Source: UBA11612 sp963662375 (GTDB lineage Bacteria > Pseudomonadota > Alphaproteobacteria > Rhodospirillales > Rhodospirillaceae). From it: DNA of 64,000 nucleotides. Shown here piece after piece: positions 36,306 to 45,389 of this stretch (within the stretch, counting starts at the first letter, position 1; each line of letters begins with the position of its first letter). The notes under the pieces are model-generated. The model did not search any database, was not told the origin of the DNA, and saw only the letters and a list, made by a program, of their open reading frames with translations. The DNA lies in NCBI GenBank assembly GCA_963662375.2, contig CAXXRP010000004.1:1-64000 (forward strand), given 5' to 3'. The translations under genes and the position numbers were made by a program.

Positions 36306-36314
36306 GGGCAGGCC

Positions 36315-36971
36315 ATGGCCGGCAAACGTTTGATCTTGATGGGACCGCCTGGTGGCGGCAAAGGGACGCAGGCAAAACGCCTGCAGGACCGCTATGACAT
36401 TGTTCAGCTGTCCACGGGCGATATGCTGCGGGCCGCCGTCACTGCCGGAAGTGATTTGGGCAAACAAACGAAGGCCGTCGTGGATGCTGGAAAGTTAGTG
36501 TCGGACGATCTCATCGTTGCTATGATTGCCGAGCGGATCGATCAGGCAGATTGCGCGAACGGTTTCGTCCTGGACGGATTTCCTCGCACGGTGCCACAAG
36601 CCGAGGCCCTAAATAAGCTACTCGAGAGCAAAGGCATCGTCTTGGATAAGGTGATCGAGGTTGCGGTGCCCGATTCCAAGCTGATCGAGCGGATCACCGG
36701 CCGCTTCACCTGTTCCAAGTGCGGCGAGGGCTACCATGACACATTCAAGCAGCCCAAGACGGCGGGGGTGTGCGATGGGTGCGGCGGGATGGAGTTTACC
36801 CGGCGTGCCGATGATAACGAGGAGACTGTGACGGCGCGCCTGAAGGCCTACCATGCGCAGACGGCGCCTTTGATGCCCTTCTACAAGGAGAAGGGGCTGC
36901 TGGAGGTGGTCGATGGCGACCAGCAAATGGATTCTGTAGCTGGCGATTTAGAGAGGGTTTTGGGAAGCTGA
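36315..36971 (+). CDS. adk: adenylate kinase
   Basis: Converts ATP + AMP to 2 ADP. The 218-residue protein is a long-type enzyme: P-loop GPPGGGKGTQAKRL, AMP-binding STGDMLRAAVTAGSDLG and DGFPRTVPQAEAL. Its LID carries four Cys as CSKCG ... CDGCGG, a probable structural zinc site. Position directly after secY is the usual alphaproteobacterial arrangement. Confidence 0.98.
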   Translation: MAGKRLILMGPPGGGKGTQAKRLQDRYDIVQLSTGDMLRAAVTAGSDLGKQTKAVVDAGKLVSDDLIVAMIAERIDQADCANGFVLDGFPRTVPQAEALNKLLESKGIVLDKVIEVAVPDSKLIERITGRFTCSKCGEGYHDTFKQPKTAGVCDGCGGMEFTRRADDNEETVTARLKAYHAQTAPLMPFYKEKGLLEVVDGDQQMDSVAGDLERVLGS

Positions 36972-36979
36972 GCGGCGTG

Positions 36980-37007
36980 TTGACACTCGGGGCTAACTGC
37001 CTATAAT
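36980..37007 (+). promoter_or_regulatory. consensus promoter for the alpha operon (rpsM)
   Basis: TTGACA (36980-36985), a 16-base spacer and TATAAT (37002-37007) are perfect matches to the sigma-70 consensus. They lie just behind the adk stop and about 60 bases before the rpsM start, so transcription would begin near 37014. Confidence 0.85.
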
Positions 37008-37069
37008 GACGCGCTTTTCGGGTTGCGCAGGGCGCTCACAAACAACTTAAAAATAGAGGAGTACGGGCC

Positions 37070-37447
37070 TTGGCGCGTATTGCTGGCGTTAACCTACCGA
37101 CTAATAAAAGAGTTACGATTGCCTTGAGCTATATTTTTGGGATTGGCTCCGCCAATGCCCGAAAAATTTGCACGAGTGTCGGCATTGATGATGCGCGGCG
37201 GGTCAATAAACTGACCGAAGACGAGATCATCCTTATCCGGGACACCATCGACCGCGACTTCGTGGTTGAAGGCGACCTGCGCCGCGATACGGCAATGAAC
37301 ATCAAGCGTCTGATGGACCTTGGTTGCTATCGTGGATTGCGTCATCGCAAAGGCCTGCCCGTGCATGGTCAACGGACGCACACCAACGCGCGCACCCGCA
37401 AAGGCCCGGCAAAGGCCATCGCAGGCAAGAAGAAAGTAACGAAGTAA
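37070..37447 (+). CDS. rpsM: 30S ribosomal protein S13
   Basis: S13 forms head bridges to the 50S and touches the P-site tRNA. The 125-residue protein begins at a TTG (37070), with AGAGGA about 9 bases upstream, giving MARIAGVNLPTNKRVTIALS. IFGIGSANARKICTSVGID, GLRHRKGLPVHGQRTHTNAR and the basic C-terminal KGPAKAIAGKKK are typical. First gene of the alpha operon. Confidence 0.98.
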   Translation: MARIAGVNLPTNKRVTIALSYIFGIGSANARKICTSVGIDDARRVNKLTEDEIILIRDTIDRDFVVEGDLRRDTAMNIKRLMDLGCYRGLRHRKGLPVHGQRTHTNARTRKGPAKAIAGKKKVTK

Positions 37448-37507
37448 GTGGCACGGGACTGCCAATTTAGCAGTTGACGGCGCTTCCAGGGATAAGAGAA
37501 CCGATAT

Positions 37508-37906
37508 ATGGCCAAGCCAGAACAAGCTGCAGCGCGTACCCGTAGGCGTGAGCGCAAGAACATTAGCTCGGGTGTCGCGCACGTGAACGCAACGTTCAAC
37601 AACACGATGATTACGATTGCCGACGTGCAGGGCAATACCATTGCGTGGTCGTCCGCTGGCTCTCAGGGTTTCAAGGGCTCTCGCAAGTCGACCCCGTATG
37701 CAGCCCAGGTTGCGGCCGAAAATTGCGGCAAGAAGGCAATGGAACACGGAATGAAGGTTTTGTCGGTGCTCGTGAAGGGTCCGGGCACGGGCCGGGAGTC
37801 CGCGCTCCGTGCTTTGCAAGCTGTTGGTTTTACCGTCACGTCCATACAGGACGTAACGCCCGTTCCTCACAACGGATGCCGTCCGCGGAAGAGGCGGCGC
37901 GTCTAG
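37508..37906 (+). CDS. rpsK: 30S ribosomal protein S11
   Basis: S11 lines the platform near the mRNA exit. The 132-residue protein has GVAHVNATFNNTMITIADVQ, the isoaspartate-prone SSAGSQGFKGSRKSTPYAAQ block and the C-terminal TPVPHNGCRPRKRRRV. 121 bases separate it from rpoA; rpsD is not present in this operon, as in other alphaproteobacteria. Confidence 0.99.
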   Translation: MAKPEQAAARTRRRERKNISSGVAHVNATFNNTMITIADVQGNTIAWSSAGSQGFKGSRKSTPYAAQVAAENCGKKAMEHGMKVLSVLVKGPGTGRESALRALQAVGFTVTSIQDVTPVPHNGCRPRKRRRV

Positions 37907-38026
37907 CGAAATTTAACGTCTCCGGGCCTTTCCCACCGGAGGCGTTGGTTTAGGCCGCGGAGAGAATGCTGCGGCCGACCCATTTAAGTCACATCGGGAT
38001 CAACACCCAACGTGTGGGACTGAACC

Positions 38027-39043
38027 GTGCTACAAAAAAATTGGCAGGAGCTGATTAAGCCGTCCAAGCTCAATATCAAGGCGGTCGACGACAAAAACCG
38101 GATTGCGATCATCGTCGCCGAGCCGCTAGAGCGAGGGTTCGGTGTGACGTTGGGCAACGCGCTACGGCGTATTCTGTTGTCCTCTCTGCAGGGCGCAGCC
38201 GTGACGTCTGTCCACATCGACGGCGTGTTGCACGAATTCTCGTCAGTGCCGGGCGTGCGTGAGGATGTGACCGACCTGATCCTCAACATCAAGCTGTTGG
38301 CCTTGCGATTACACGGCGACGGGCCCAAGCGCATGACTCTGAACGCTAATGGGCCGGGCGAAGTGACTGCCAGCCAGATCCAGATACCGGCTGATATCGA
38401 GATCATGAACCCCGATTTGGTCATCTGCCATCTCGATGACGGTGCCGATCTGCATATTGAATTGGAGGTCGATGCTGGCAAGGGGTACGTAGCTGCGCAC
38501 CTCAACCGGAAAGAGGACGATCCCATCGGCATGATCCCGGTGGACTCCATCTTCTCGCCCGTGCGCCGCGTGTCCTACAAAATTGAGAACACGCGCGTTG
38601 GCCAGCAGACCGACTACGACAAACTGTCCATGACCGTGGAAACCAACGGCGCGGCGCGGCCTGAAGATGCCGTTGCTCTAGCGGCGCGCATTCTGCAGGA
38701 CCAGCTTCGGCTGTTTATCAACTTCGAGGAACCGAAGGCGGCCCTGTCCGAAGAGATCGAAGACGAGTTGCCGTTCAACAAGAACCTGTTGCGCAAAGTC
38801 GACGAGCTTGAGCTCAGCGTACGTTCCGCAAATTGTTTGAAGAATGACAACATCATCTACATCGGCGATTTGGTTCAAAAAACTGAGCCGGAGATGCTCC
38901 GCACGCCCAATTTTGGTCGCAAGTCCTTGAACGAGATCAAGGAAGTTTTGACCCAGATGGGCCTGCACTTGGGCATGGAAATCATCAATTGGCCGCCGGA
39001 GAACATCGAAGATTTGGCCAAGAGGTTCGAAGAACCGTTCTAG
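38027..39043 (+). CDS. rpoA: RNA polymerase subunit alpha
   Basis: RpoA initiates polymerase assembly and contacts UP elements and activators. The 338-residue protein starts at GTG 38027 (QKNWQELIKPSKL). The N-terminal domain has LERGFGVTLGNALRRILLSS and PVDSIFSPVRRVSYKIENTR. The C-terminal domain has ELELSVRSANCLKNDNIIYI and FGRKSLNEIKEVLTQMGLHL, including the helix-hairpin-helix DNA contact. A T-rich stretch after the stop (TGGCCTTTTTTC) may cause some termination before rplQ. Confidence 0.99.
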   Translation: MLQKNWQELIKPSKLNIKAVDDKNRIAIIVAEPLERGFGVTLGNALRRILLSSLQGAAVTSVHIDGVLHEFSSVPGVREDVTDLILNIKLLALRLHGDGPKRMTLNANGPGEVTASQIQIPADIEIMNPDLVICHLDDGADLHIELEVDAGKGYVAAHLNRKEDDPIGMIPVDSIFSPVRRVSYKIENTRVGQQTDYDKLSMTVETNGAARPEDAVALAARILQDQLRLFINFEEPKAALSEEIEDELPFNKNLLRKVDELELSVRSANCLKNDNIIYIGDLVQKTEPEMLRTPNFGRKSLNEIKEVLTQMGLHLGMEIINWPPENIEDLAKRFEEPF

Positions 39044-39194
39044 AACGCGTCGGTGGCCTTTTTTCAAGACGGGCGCCCGTCGCATCGGGCCACGACGGCT
39101 GCCTCATGTGTACCTGCCGCTTCTTATGCGGCGCGGCCATGAGTTTTTGCAATCGGTCTCGCGCGCGAGATCAAAGTGATGAAAGGAAAGCGTC

Positions 39195-39629
39195 ATGCGT
39201 CACGGAATGAGTGGACGTAAGTTCAACCGGACTAAATCCCACCGCCGGGCTTTGCTGGCCAACTTGGCCAATGCTCTGCTCAAGCACGAGCAGATCACCA
39301 CAACGCTTCCTAAGGCCAAGGATCTGCGGCCCTATGCCGAACGCCTCATCACTTTGGGTAAGCGCGGTACGCTCCATGCCCGCCGCCAGGCGGCGGCCAC
39401 GCTGCGGGACGACAAGATTGTTGCCAAGCTGTTTAGCGCGTTGGCCGAGCGCTACAAGGACCGGGCCGGCGGCTACACGCGGGTGGTCAAGGCGGGCTTC
39501 CGCCATGGCGACGCGGCGCCCATGGCCGTGATCGAGTTGGTGGACCGAGATAAGGAAGCCAAGGGCCGGGACTCCGGTCCCAAGCCTGAGCCGGTCGTTC
39601 GGGACGAAGACGACGCCAGCGGCCTCTAA
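39195..39629 (+). CDS. rplQ: 50S ribosomal protein L17
   Basis: L17 lies near the tunnel exit. The 144-residue protein has MRHGMSGRKFNRTKSHRRAL, the LPKAKDLRPYAERLITLGKR block and AGGYTRVVKAGFRHGDAAPM. The acidic C-terminal tail beyond residue 120 (KGRDSGPKPEPVVRDEDDAS) is longer than in E. coli. Last gene of the alpha operon. Confidence 0.98.
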   Translation: MRHGMSGRKFNRTKSHRRALLANLANALLKHEQITTTLPKAKDLRPYAERLITLGKRGTLHARRQAAATLRDDKIVAKLFSALAERYKDRAGGYTRVVKAGFRHGDAAPMAVIELVDRDKEAKGRDSGPKPEPVVRDEDDASGL

Positions 39630-39823
39630 AAAAGCTCTACTCCGCGGCGCTAAACAGCTAAATTCCTGGCTTTAGTCCAGTGCGCCGCCCTCGGCCTCCC
39701 CTGCGAACGGCGTTTTCACAGGCCTCAGCTGTCGGTCGATTCTCTGCTGCTCGCGACGTGTCCCATTGTCTTAGGCAGGTGCGCGCCCCCGGGTGTTGGA
39801 GTATTGTGCGGGCACATTTGTTC

Positions 39824-40414
39824 ATGAGGGAGGACAGAGATGTCACCGGGGCGAATATACCGGGCACACTGTTCGGCGTTAGCGCTCGCAGCGCTCTATG
39901 TCCGGCGGTGGTCGCGCTGACATTTGGCCTCCTCGCGCCGCACGTGTCCACGGCCGCCGAGATCCGTTCATATGTGGTCAATTGGTTCACCGAAGCCAAT
40001 TATTACGGCGGCGATGGTGCGGACTCCGAGTGTCCGGGCGGGATAAACCCGTCCGCCATCGATTTTTACCGGACCGCCAGGGGCAAAATGGCCTACAGCT
40101 TTAATCTCGATGGCAAACGCAGCGACAACGATTTCGACGAGGCCGAAACCGGCGAGCGCGGCGTGGACAATCAGTTGTACCGTGTCATGGGCTGCACCCG
40201 GTCGTTCCGTGGCATGCCGTCACCGGCCAGGCCGGCGCAGCCGGAAACCAACTGGGATGTGCTCCGTAATCTGACTACGGCCTGGATTATCACCATCACC
40301 GCCGAGAATGGCTTTAACCGCGACGGCGAGGAACTCGAATCCATCGCGACCGCCGGCGGTGCCAACCCCATCCGCGGTGCCACCGCGCTGATCTGGGTTG
40401 CCGCGGTGCCGTAG
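39824..40414 (+). CDS. secreted protein of unknown function
   Basis: A hypothetical 196-residue product. After a polar start it has a hydrophobic segment (ALCPAVVALTFGLLAPHVST) ending in an AxA-like site (TAA/E), so export by a signal peptide is likely. The mature part begins EIRSYVVNWFTEANYYGGD, has CPGGINPSAIDFY, one further Cys, and a C-terminal hydrophobic strand GATALIWVAAVP. The start is uncertain: the best ribosome site (GGGAGGACAGAG) points to an ATG at 39840 in another frame that stops after 26 codons, so a frameshift in the signal peptide region is possible. No family recognised. Confidence 0.5.
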   Translation: MREDRDVTGANIPGTLFGVSARSALCPAVVALTFGLLAPHVSTAAEIRSYVVNWFTEANYYGGDGADSECPGGINPSAIDFYRTARGKMAYSFNLDGKRSDNDFDEAETGERGVDNQLYRVMGCTRSFRGMPSPARPAQPETNWDVLRNLTTAWIITITAENGFNRDGEELESIATAGGANPIRGATALIWVAAVP

Positions 40415-40654
40415 CGCCCGCCGGTGAAGACCGGTAAACAAATAGATGCGCGCCATTTCAATGTCGTGACGGTGATCGCTGAACTTTGTGGTGAGAAGAA
40501 AGAGTTGTTTTAGACGTGCCGCTGTAAATTGAACGTAGAGCGTGAGCTCGGAGGGGAAACTCGAATCGCGATTTCCAAGCCTCTAGGCGTAGTTAGTTGC
40601 CGCAGAGCCACTACCCGCCGCCATCGTATTCAATTGCACTTGGGAGTTATAAAC

Positions 40655-41272
40655 TTGGAATTAGCCTGCCTCGACCTAGAGGGTGTTCTCGTCCCGGAGA
40701 TATGGATCGCGTTTTCTGAACTGACCGGCATAGATGATCTGCGTGCGACGACACGTGATATTCCCGATTATAATGTTCTAATGAAGCAGCGGTTATCTCT
40801 GCTTGAGCAACACGACCTTCGTCTTCCTGATATTCAAGCGGCAATCGCAGAGCTTAAGCCACTCCCAGGTGCAGTGGAGTTCCTCGATTGGCTTCGAGAA
40901 AGGTTCCAGATCATTATCGTGTCCGATACATTTTACGAGTTTTCAGCGCCTCTGATGCGCCAACTCAAATGGCCAACGCTGTTCTGCCATCGCCTGATTA
41001 CAGATGAGGAGGGAAGGGTTGTAGATTATAAATTGCGGCAGCCAGACCCCAAGCGGGCATCAGTGAAGGCGCTGCGCGCACTAAATTATCGAGTGATAGC
41101 GGTGGGAGACTCTTATAATGACACTTCCATGTTGAGTGAGGCTGAGGTCGGGATATTATTTCACGCTCCACAAAACGTGATTGATGAGTTTCTGCAATTT
41201 CAGGCTGTGAATGATTTTGGCGCCCTAAAAGCAGCCCTTGTCGCCGCCAGCGATAGGTCGCTTAGCTTGTAA
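40655..41272 (+). CDS. thrH: bifunctional phosphoserine phosphatase / homoserine phosphotransferase ThrH
   Basis: A HAD-superfamily enzyme that dephosphorylates phosphoserine and can transfer the phosphate to homoserine. The 205-residue product matches the Pseudomonas ThrH pattern from end to end: CLDLEGVLVPEIWIAF with the nucleophile Asp, TRDIPDYNVLMKQRL, SDTFYEFSAPLMRQL, and GDSYNDTSMLSEA with the metal Asp. Translation starts at TTG 40655, 8 bases after TGGGAG; upstream open sequence to 40529 lies outside the family's extent. It stands alone, with 240 bases upstream showing no gene. Confidence 0.93.
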   Translation: MELACLDLEGVLVPEIWIAFSELTGIDDLRATTRDIPDYNVLMKQRLSLLEQHDLRLPDIQAAIAELKPLPGAVEFLDWLRERFQIIIVSDTFYEFSAPLMRQLKWPTLFCHRLITDEEGRVVDYKLRQPDPKRASVKALRALNYRVIAVGDSYNDTSMLSEAEVGILFHAPQNVIDEFLQFQAVNDFGALKAALVAASDRSLSL

Positions 41273-41623
41273 CCTTTGCGTGCGCTTACCTATTTTCCGG
41301 CGCGGGTTTAGTCGTTGGTGAAGTTCACCCAATCCACGGGGCACTGCTCTGATTCGGGTCACGGCGGCGCTTTTGGTACTCAAAACCGTACGCTCACCGC
41401 GCAAAAAAAACGCCTTCACCGCGCAGTTGGTCCGGTAAGCCGTGCAAGCGGCTCGCTAAAACCGCCGGCATCTGCCATTCTACCGTGCCGAAAGGGGCGT
41501 TTTTGCGCAAGGAACCATGCCGTTCGGTGATGGGGTTGCGTTGTGGGCAGAGGTACGCCACATCTGTAGCGCCATGAGCTCTATTTTCCCCATTTTTTAG
41601 ACCTTAGAGACGGTGTCCCTACG
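41273..41623 (+). other. gene-poor gap between thrH and the protease gene
   Basis: No convincing gene on either strand. An A8 run lies near 41403, and a peptide like PFGTVEWQMPAVLASRL can be read from the minus strand near 41440-41500 but cannot be assigned. A promoter for the downstream five-gene chain should lie here; no clear -35/-10 pair was found. Confidence 0.4.
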
Positions 41624-43045
41624 ATGATTCGATTGGTGAATTTTTTCTGCATCTTGATCGCCTGGTCGATGACCGTAAGCGCGGCGAGCGCTGCCGAAGC
41701 GGGCGCATCGGTGGTCCCTTCAACGCGCGAGCAGGTGACCATGACCTTCGCGCCGGCCGTCAACAAAGCGGCGCCGGCAGTGGTCAATATCTACACCCGA
41801 CGTGTCGTCCGATCACAAAATACGCCGCTGTTTAACGATCCATTTTTCCGGCGGTTTTTCGGCGACGATATGAACAGTTTGTTTGGCTTGCCGCGCGAAC
41901 AGGTTCAAAATTCCCTCGGCTCCGGCGTTATCGTAAAATCCGACGGCATCGTGATTACCAATTATCACGTCGTTGAAGATGCCGATGAAATTACGGTAGT
42001 GCTCACCGACCGCCGTGAATACGAAGCGGAATTGGTCGGCACGGACGAGCGTTCGGACTTGGCGGTGTTGCGAATGAAGGACGTCACCACATCGTTGCCC
42101 TCGCTCGACTTATCTGATTCGGAAAACGTCGAAGTGGGTGACATGGTTTTGGCGATTGGTAATCCGTTCGGCGTCGGCCAAACCGTCACTTCGGGCATTG
42201 TTTCGGCCTTGGCGCGCACAACCGTTGGAATTTCGGACTACCGCTCGTTTATTCAGACCGATGCGGCAATCAATCCCGGCAATTCGGGCGGTGCGCTGAT
42301 TACGTCGGACGGGCGCCTTGTCGGTATTAACACTGCCATTTACTCGCGTGACGGCAGCAATGTGGGCATCGGTTTTGCCATTCCTGCGACGATGGTTCGG
42401 ACAGTTCTCACCAGCATCCTCAAGGAGGGCCGCGCTGTCCGCCCATGGCTCGGCGCATCGGGCAAAAACATCACGTCGGATCTGGCCAAAAGTTTGGGAT
42501 TGGAGCGGCCCACGGGCGTTATTGTCGACCGCGTTGTCGCCGGCAGTCCCGCAGCCCGCGCCGGGTTATCAGTCGGTGACGTTATTCAGGACATCGAGGG
42601 CAGGCCGGTCGGTGACACCGAGGAACTGCGGTACCGTCTCGCAACGTTGCCGGTCGGCGGAAAAGCAAAGCTAGGCACGTTGCGTAGCGGCGCCAAGCGC
42701 GCCGTCAACGTAGCGCTGGAGGCACCACCGGAGACTCCTGCGCGACGGGAAACGCTACTCGAAGGCCGCCAGCCATTTTCGGGGTCGAAGGTCGCCAATC
42801 TCAATCCCGCCCTGTCAGAAGAGCTGGGCCGCGAATATGTCGAGCCCAGCGTCATCGTCCTCGAAGTTGTCAGAGGATCAATTGCGTCCCGCTTCGTGAA
42901 GCCGGGCGATATTATCTGGGCCGTGAATGAAGAGTCGTTAAAATCGGTCGACGACCTATTGCGCCTAGCGACTGAGGAGTCCGCGCCGTGGACTCTGACT
43001 CTGAATCGGAATGGTCAGGCGCTTCAGATCCGGGTCGGCAGGTGA
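41624..43045 (+). CDS. Do-family (DegP/HtrA-like) periplasmic serine protease
   Basis: A quality-control protease/chaperone of the cell envelope. The 473-residue protein has a signal peptide (residues 1-23, ending SAASAA), a trypsin-like domain with His115 (ITNYHVVEDA), Asp145 (ERSDLAVLRM) and Ser221 (INPGNSGGALI), and two PDZ domains (about 285-370 and 390-470; RPWLGASGKNI and LEVVRGSIASRF). All catalytic residues are present. It is the first gene of a chain in which every junction is a 4-base overlap, the next being rarA. Confidence 0.94.
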   Translation: MIRLVNFFCILIAWSMTVSAASAAEAGASVVPSTREQVTMTFAPAVNKAAPAVVNIYTRRVVRSQNTPLFNDPFFRRFFGDDMNSLFGLPREQVQNSLGSGVIVKSDGIVITNYHVVEDADEITVVLTDRREYEAELVGTDERSDLAVLRMKDVTTSLPSLDLSDSENVEVGDMVLAIGNPFGVGQTVTSGIVSALARTTVGISDYRSFIQTDAAINPGNSGGALITSDGRLVGINTAIYSRDGSNVGIGFAIPATMVRTVLTSILKEGRAVRPWLGASGKNITSDLAKSLGLERPTGVIVDRVVAGSPAARAGLSVGDVIQDIEGRPVGDTEELRYRLATLPVGGKAKLGTLRSGAKRAVNVALEAPPETPARRETLLEGRQPFSGSKVANLNPALSEELGREYVEPSVIVLEVVRGSIASRFVKPGDIIWAVNEESLKSVDDLLRLATEESAPWTLTLNRNGQALQIRVGR

Positions 43046-44397
43046 GCGATCTTTTTGAAGACGCCGAACCTGCGCAACCCGCCTGCCCCAAAATCGGACA
43101 GCCGCTGGCGGATCTTCTCAGACCTCATGACTTAAGAGACGTCGTCGGGCAAGATCACCTGCTGGGTGCTGACGGCCCGTTGGGCCGAATGCTGGCGTCG
43201 AAGCGGCTCAGTTCCATGGTCCTGTGGGGGCCGCCGGGCTGCGGAAAAACGACCATCGCCCGGTTGCTGGCAAAGGGAACGGATCTGTTTTTTCAACCGA
43301 TCTCTGCGGTTTTTTCAGGTGTGGCCGATTTGCGCAAAATCTTTGACGCTGCCGCAAAGCGCCAGCGCACAGGGCAGGGGACTCTCCTGTTTGTTGATGA
43401 AATCCACCGCTTCAATCGTTTGCAGCAGGATGGTTTCCTGCCGTACGTCGAGGACGGCACAGTCATTTTGGTTGGGGCCACCACCGAGAATCCCTCCTTT
43501 GAATTAAACGCCGCGTTGTTATCGCGCTGTCAGGTTCTTGTGCTCCGCCGGCTCGACGATGACGGCTTGGAGACTCTTTTGAAGCGTGCGGAAGAAAACG
43601 CGGGCTGTCCGCTGCCGTTGACGGTGGACGCTCGCTCCGCGCTCCGCGCCATGGCCGACGGCGACGGTCGCTTCGTGTTCACGTTGGCCGAGGATCTGTT
43701 GGCGTTGTCACTGGCGCCCGACTCGCCGCTTGATGGCGGGGCATTGGCAAAATTGGTGCAGCGGCGGGCGCCGGTCTACGACAAGGACCGGGAAGGTCAT
43801 TACAATCTTATCAGCGCCGTGCATAAATCCCTGCGCGGGTCCGATCCGGACGCGGCGTTGTATTGGGTCAGCCGCATGCTCGACGGCGGCGAGCGCCCCA
43901 CCTACATCCTACGCCGCCTGACGCGCTTCGCTGCCGAAGACATCGGTCTTGCCGATCCACAGGCCCTTCAGGTGGCGATCAGCACCTGGGAGACCTACGA
44001 TCGCCTTGGCTCGCCGGAGGGTGATCTCGCCATCGCTATGCTGGTTGTCTATTTGGGCACTGCGCCGAAATCGAATGCGGTCTATTCCGCGTTTGGGGAA
44101 GCCATCGACGCTGCGCGCAAGACAGGCTCTCTCGCGCCGCCCATGCATATTTTGAACGCGCCGACCCGCCTGATGAAAGACCTGGGTTATGGCAAGGACT
44201 ACGCCTATGACCACGTGGCGGAGGGCGCATTCTCCGGGCAGAACTACTTCCCCGAAGGGATGAACCGTTCGCAATTTTACCGCCCGCCCGAGCGGGGTTT
44301 CGAGCGTGAGATCAACAAGCGGCTTGCCTACTGGCGAAAGCTCCGGACCGAAAAATCTGAAGACCATGGCGCGAATGAAAGTGAAACCGGACTATGA
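43042..44397 (+). CDS. rarA: replication-associated recombination protein A (RarA/MgsA)
   Basis: A clamp-loader-like AAA+ ATPase acting at stalled forks. The GTG at 43042 overlaps the protease stop (GTGA) and gives 451 residues beginning SDLFEDAEPAQP; open sequence further upstream is inside the protease gene. Motifs: LRPHDLRDVVGQDHLLG, Walker A GPPGCGKTT, Walker B LFVDEIHRFN, sensor GATTENPSFELN, and the C-terminal tetramerisation region with HYNLISAVHKSLRGSDPDAA and FSGQNYFPEGM. Full length. Confidence 0.96.
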   Translation: MSDLFEDAEPAQPACPKIGQPLADLLRPHDLRDVVGQDHLLGADGPLGRMLASKRLSSMVLWGPPGCGKTTIARLLAKGTDLFFQPISAVFSGVADLRKIFDAAAKRQRTGQGTLLFVDEIHRFNRLQQDGFLPYVEDGTVILVGATTENPSFELNAALLSRCQVLVLRRLDDDGLETLLKRAEENAGCPLPLTVDARSALRAMADGDGRFVFTLAEDLLALSLAPDSPLDGGALAKLVQRRAPVYDKDREGHYNLISAVHKSLRGSDPDAALYWVSRMLDGGERPTYILRRLTRFAAEDIGLADPQALQVAISTWETYDRLGSPEGDLAIAMLVVYLGTAPKSNAVYSAFGEAIDAARKTGSLAPPMHILNAPTRLMKDLGYGKDYAYDHVAEGAFSGQNYFPEGMNRSQFYRPPERGFEREINKRLAYWRKLRTEKSEDHGANESETGL

Positions 44398-45389
44398 GCG
44401 ACGTGCAACGCATTTCTGTGGCTGATGACGAGGCGGATATCCGGTTGGACCGTTGGTTCAAACGCCGCTTTCCCGCTCTGACCCATGGCGGCTTGGAAAA
44501 ATTGTTGCATACGGGTCAAATTCGGGTCGACGGCGCCCGCGCTAAATCCAACCTACGTGTGCGCCCAGGACAAGTCGTGCGCGTTCCGCCGCTGGGCTCG
44601 CCTTCACGCCAAACCGCCAATCAAAAAAGTCAGCCGCTGATTTCCGACGACGATGCCGCATTTATACAGGACTTGGTGATCTACAAGGACAACGAGCTTT
44701 TCGCCCTAAACAAGCCCGCCGGACTCTCGGTCCAGGGAGGGAGCAAAACCTCCCGCCACGTGGACGGCATGCTGGAGGCCTTGCGGTTTGGTGGCAAGGA
44801 CCGGCCCCGTTTGGTGCATCGCCTGGACCGCGATACGTCGGGGGTGCTGATTATCGCGCGTAGCGTACATACTGCGTTCAAACTTGGCCGCGCGTTCCAA
44901 GGTCATGATGTCGAGAAAACCTATTGGGCATTGGTCATTGGATATCCCGAGCACCCGGCGGGCACGATCTCAGCGGCACTTTCCAAGTCCGGTCCTGAGG
45001 GCCAAGAACGGATGCACTGGGACGAGGAGAAAGGTAAAAAGGCCGTAACCGATTACCGCGTCGTTTCGACTACCGCTCGAAAAATAACGTGGTTGGAACT
45101 GACGCCGCAAACCGGCCGAACTCACCAGTTGCGAGCGCACTGTACTCTCATTAAGACGCCTATTGTCGGGGATCAGAAATATACGATGAAGCCTGAGCAT
45201 CCTGAGCAGGAAATAGACCTGCACCAAGGTCTGCTGGCTGATGTCGCGGACCAGCTCTGTCTCCACGCCCGGCAGCTCACCCTGAACTTGCCAGGGCGGA
45301 AACCGCTGACAATCACCGCGCCTCTACCAAAGCACATGGCCGAGACTTTCCGCGATCTCGGGTTTAGCGAGGGGGAGGCCAAGGCATGA
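44394..45389 (+). CDS. RluC-like 23S rRNA pseudouridine synthase
   Basis: Isomerises uridines in RNA. The 331-residue protein has an N-terminal S4 RNA-binding domain (RLDRWFKRRFPALTHGGLEK, GQIRVDGARAKSNLRVRPGQ) and a catalytic domain with LVHRLDRDTSGVLIIARS, where the first Asp of HRLDRDTSG is catalytic, and LTPQTGRTHQLRAHC. Resembles RluC more than RluD, but the exact target sites (955/2504/2580 in E. coli) are inferred. The ATG overlaps the rarA stop (ATGA). Confidence 0.92.
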   Translation: MSDVQRISVADDEADIRLDRWFKRRFPALTHGGLEKLLHTGQIRVDGARAKSNLRVRPGQVVRVPPLGSPSRQTANQKSQPLISDDDAAFIQDLVIYKDNELFALNKPAGLSVQGGSKTSRHVDGMLEALRFGGKDRPRLVHRLDRDTSGVLIIARSVHTAFKLGRAFQGHDVEKTYWALVIGYPEHPAGTISAALSKSGPEGQERMHWDEEKGKKAVTDYRVVSTTARKITWLELTPQTGRTHQLRAHCTLIKTPIVGDQKYTMKPEHPEQEIDLHQGLLADVADQLCLHARQLTLNLPGRKPLTITAPLPKHMAETFRDLGFSEGEAKA

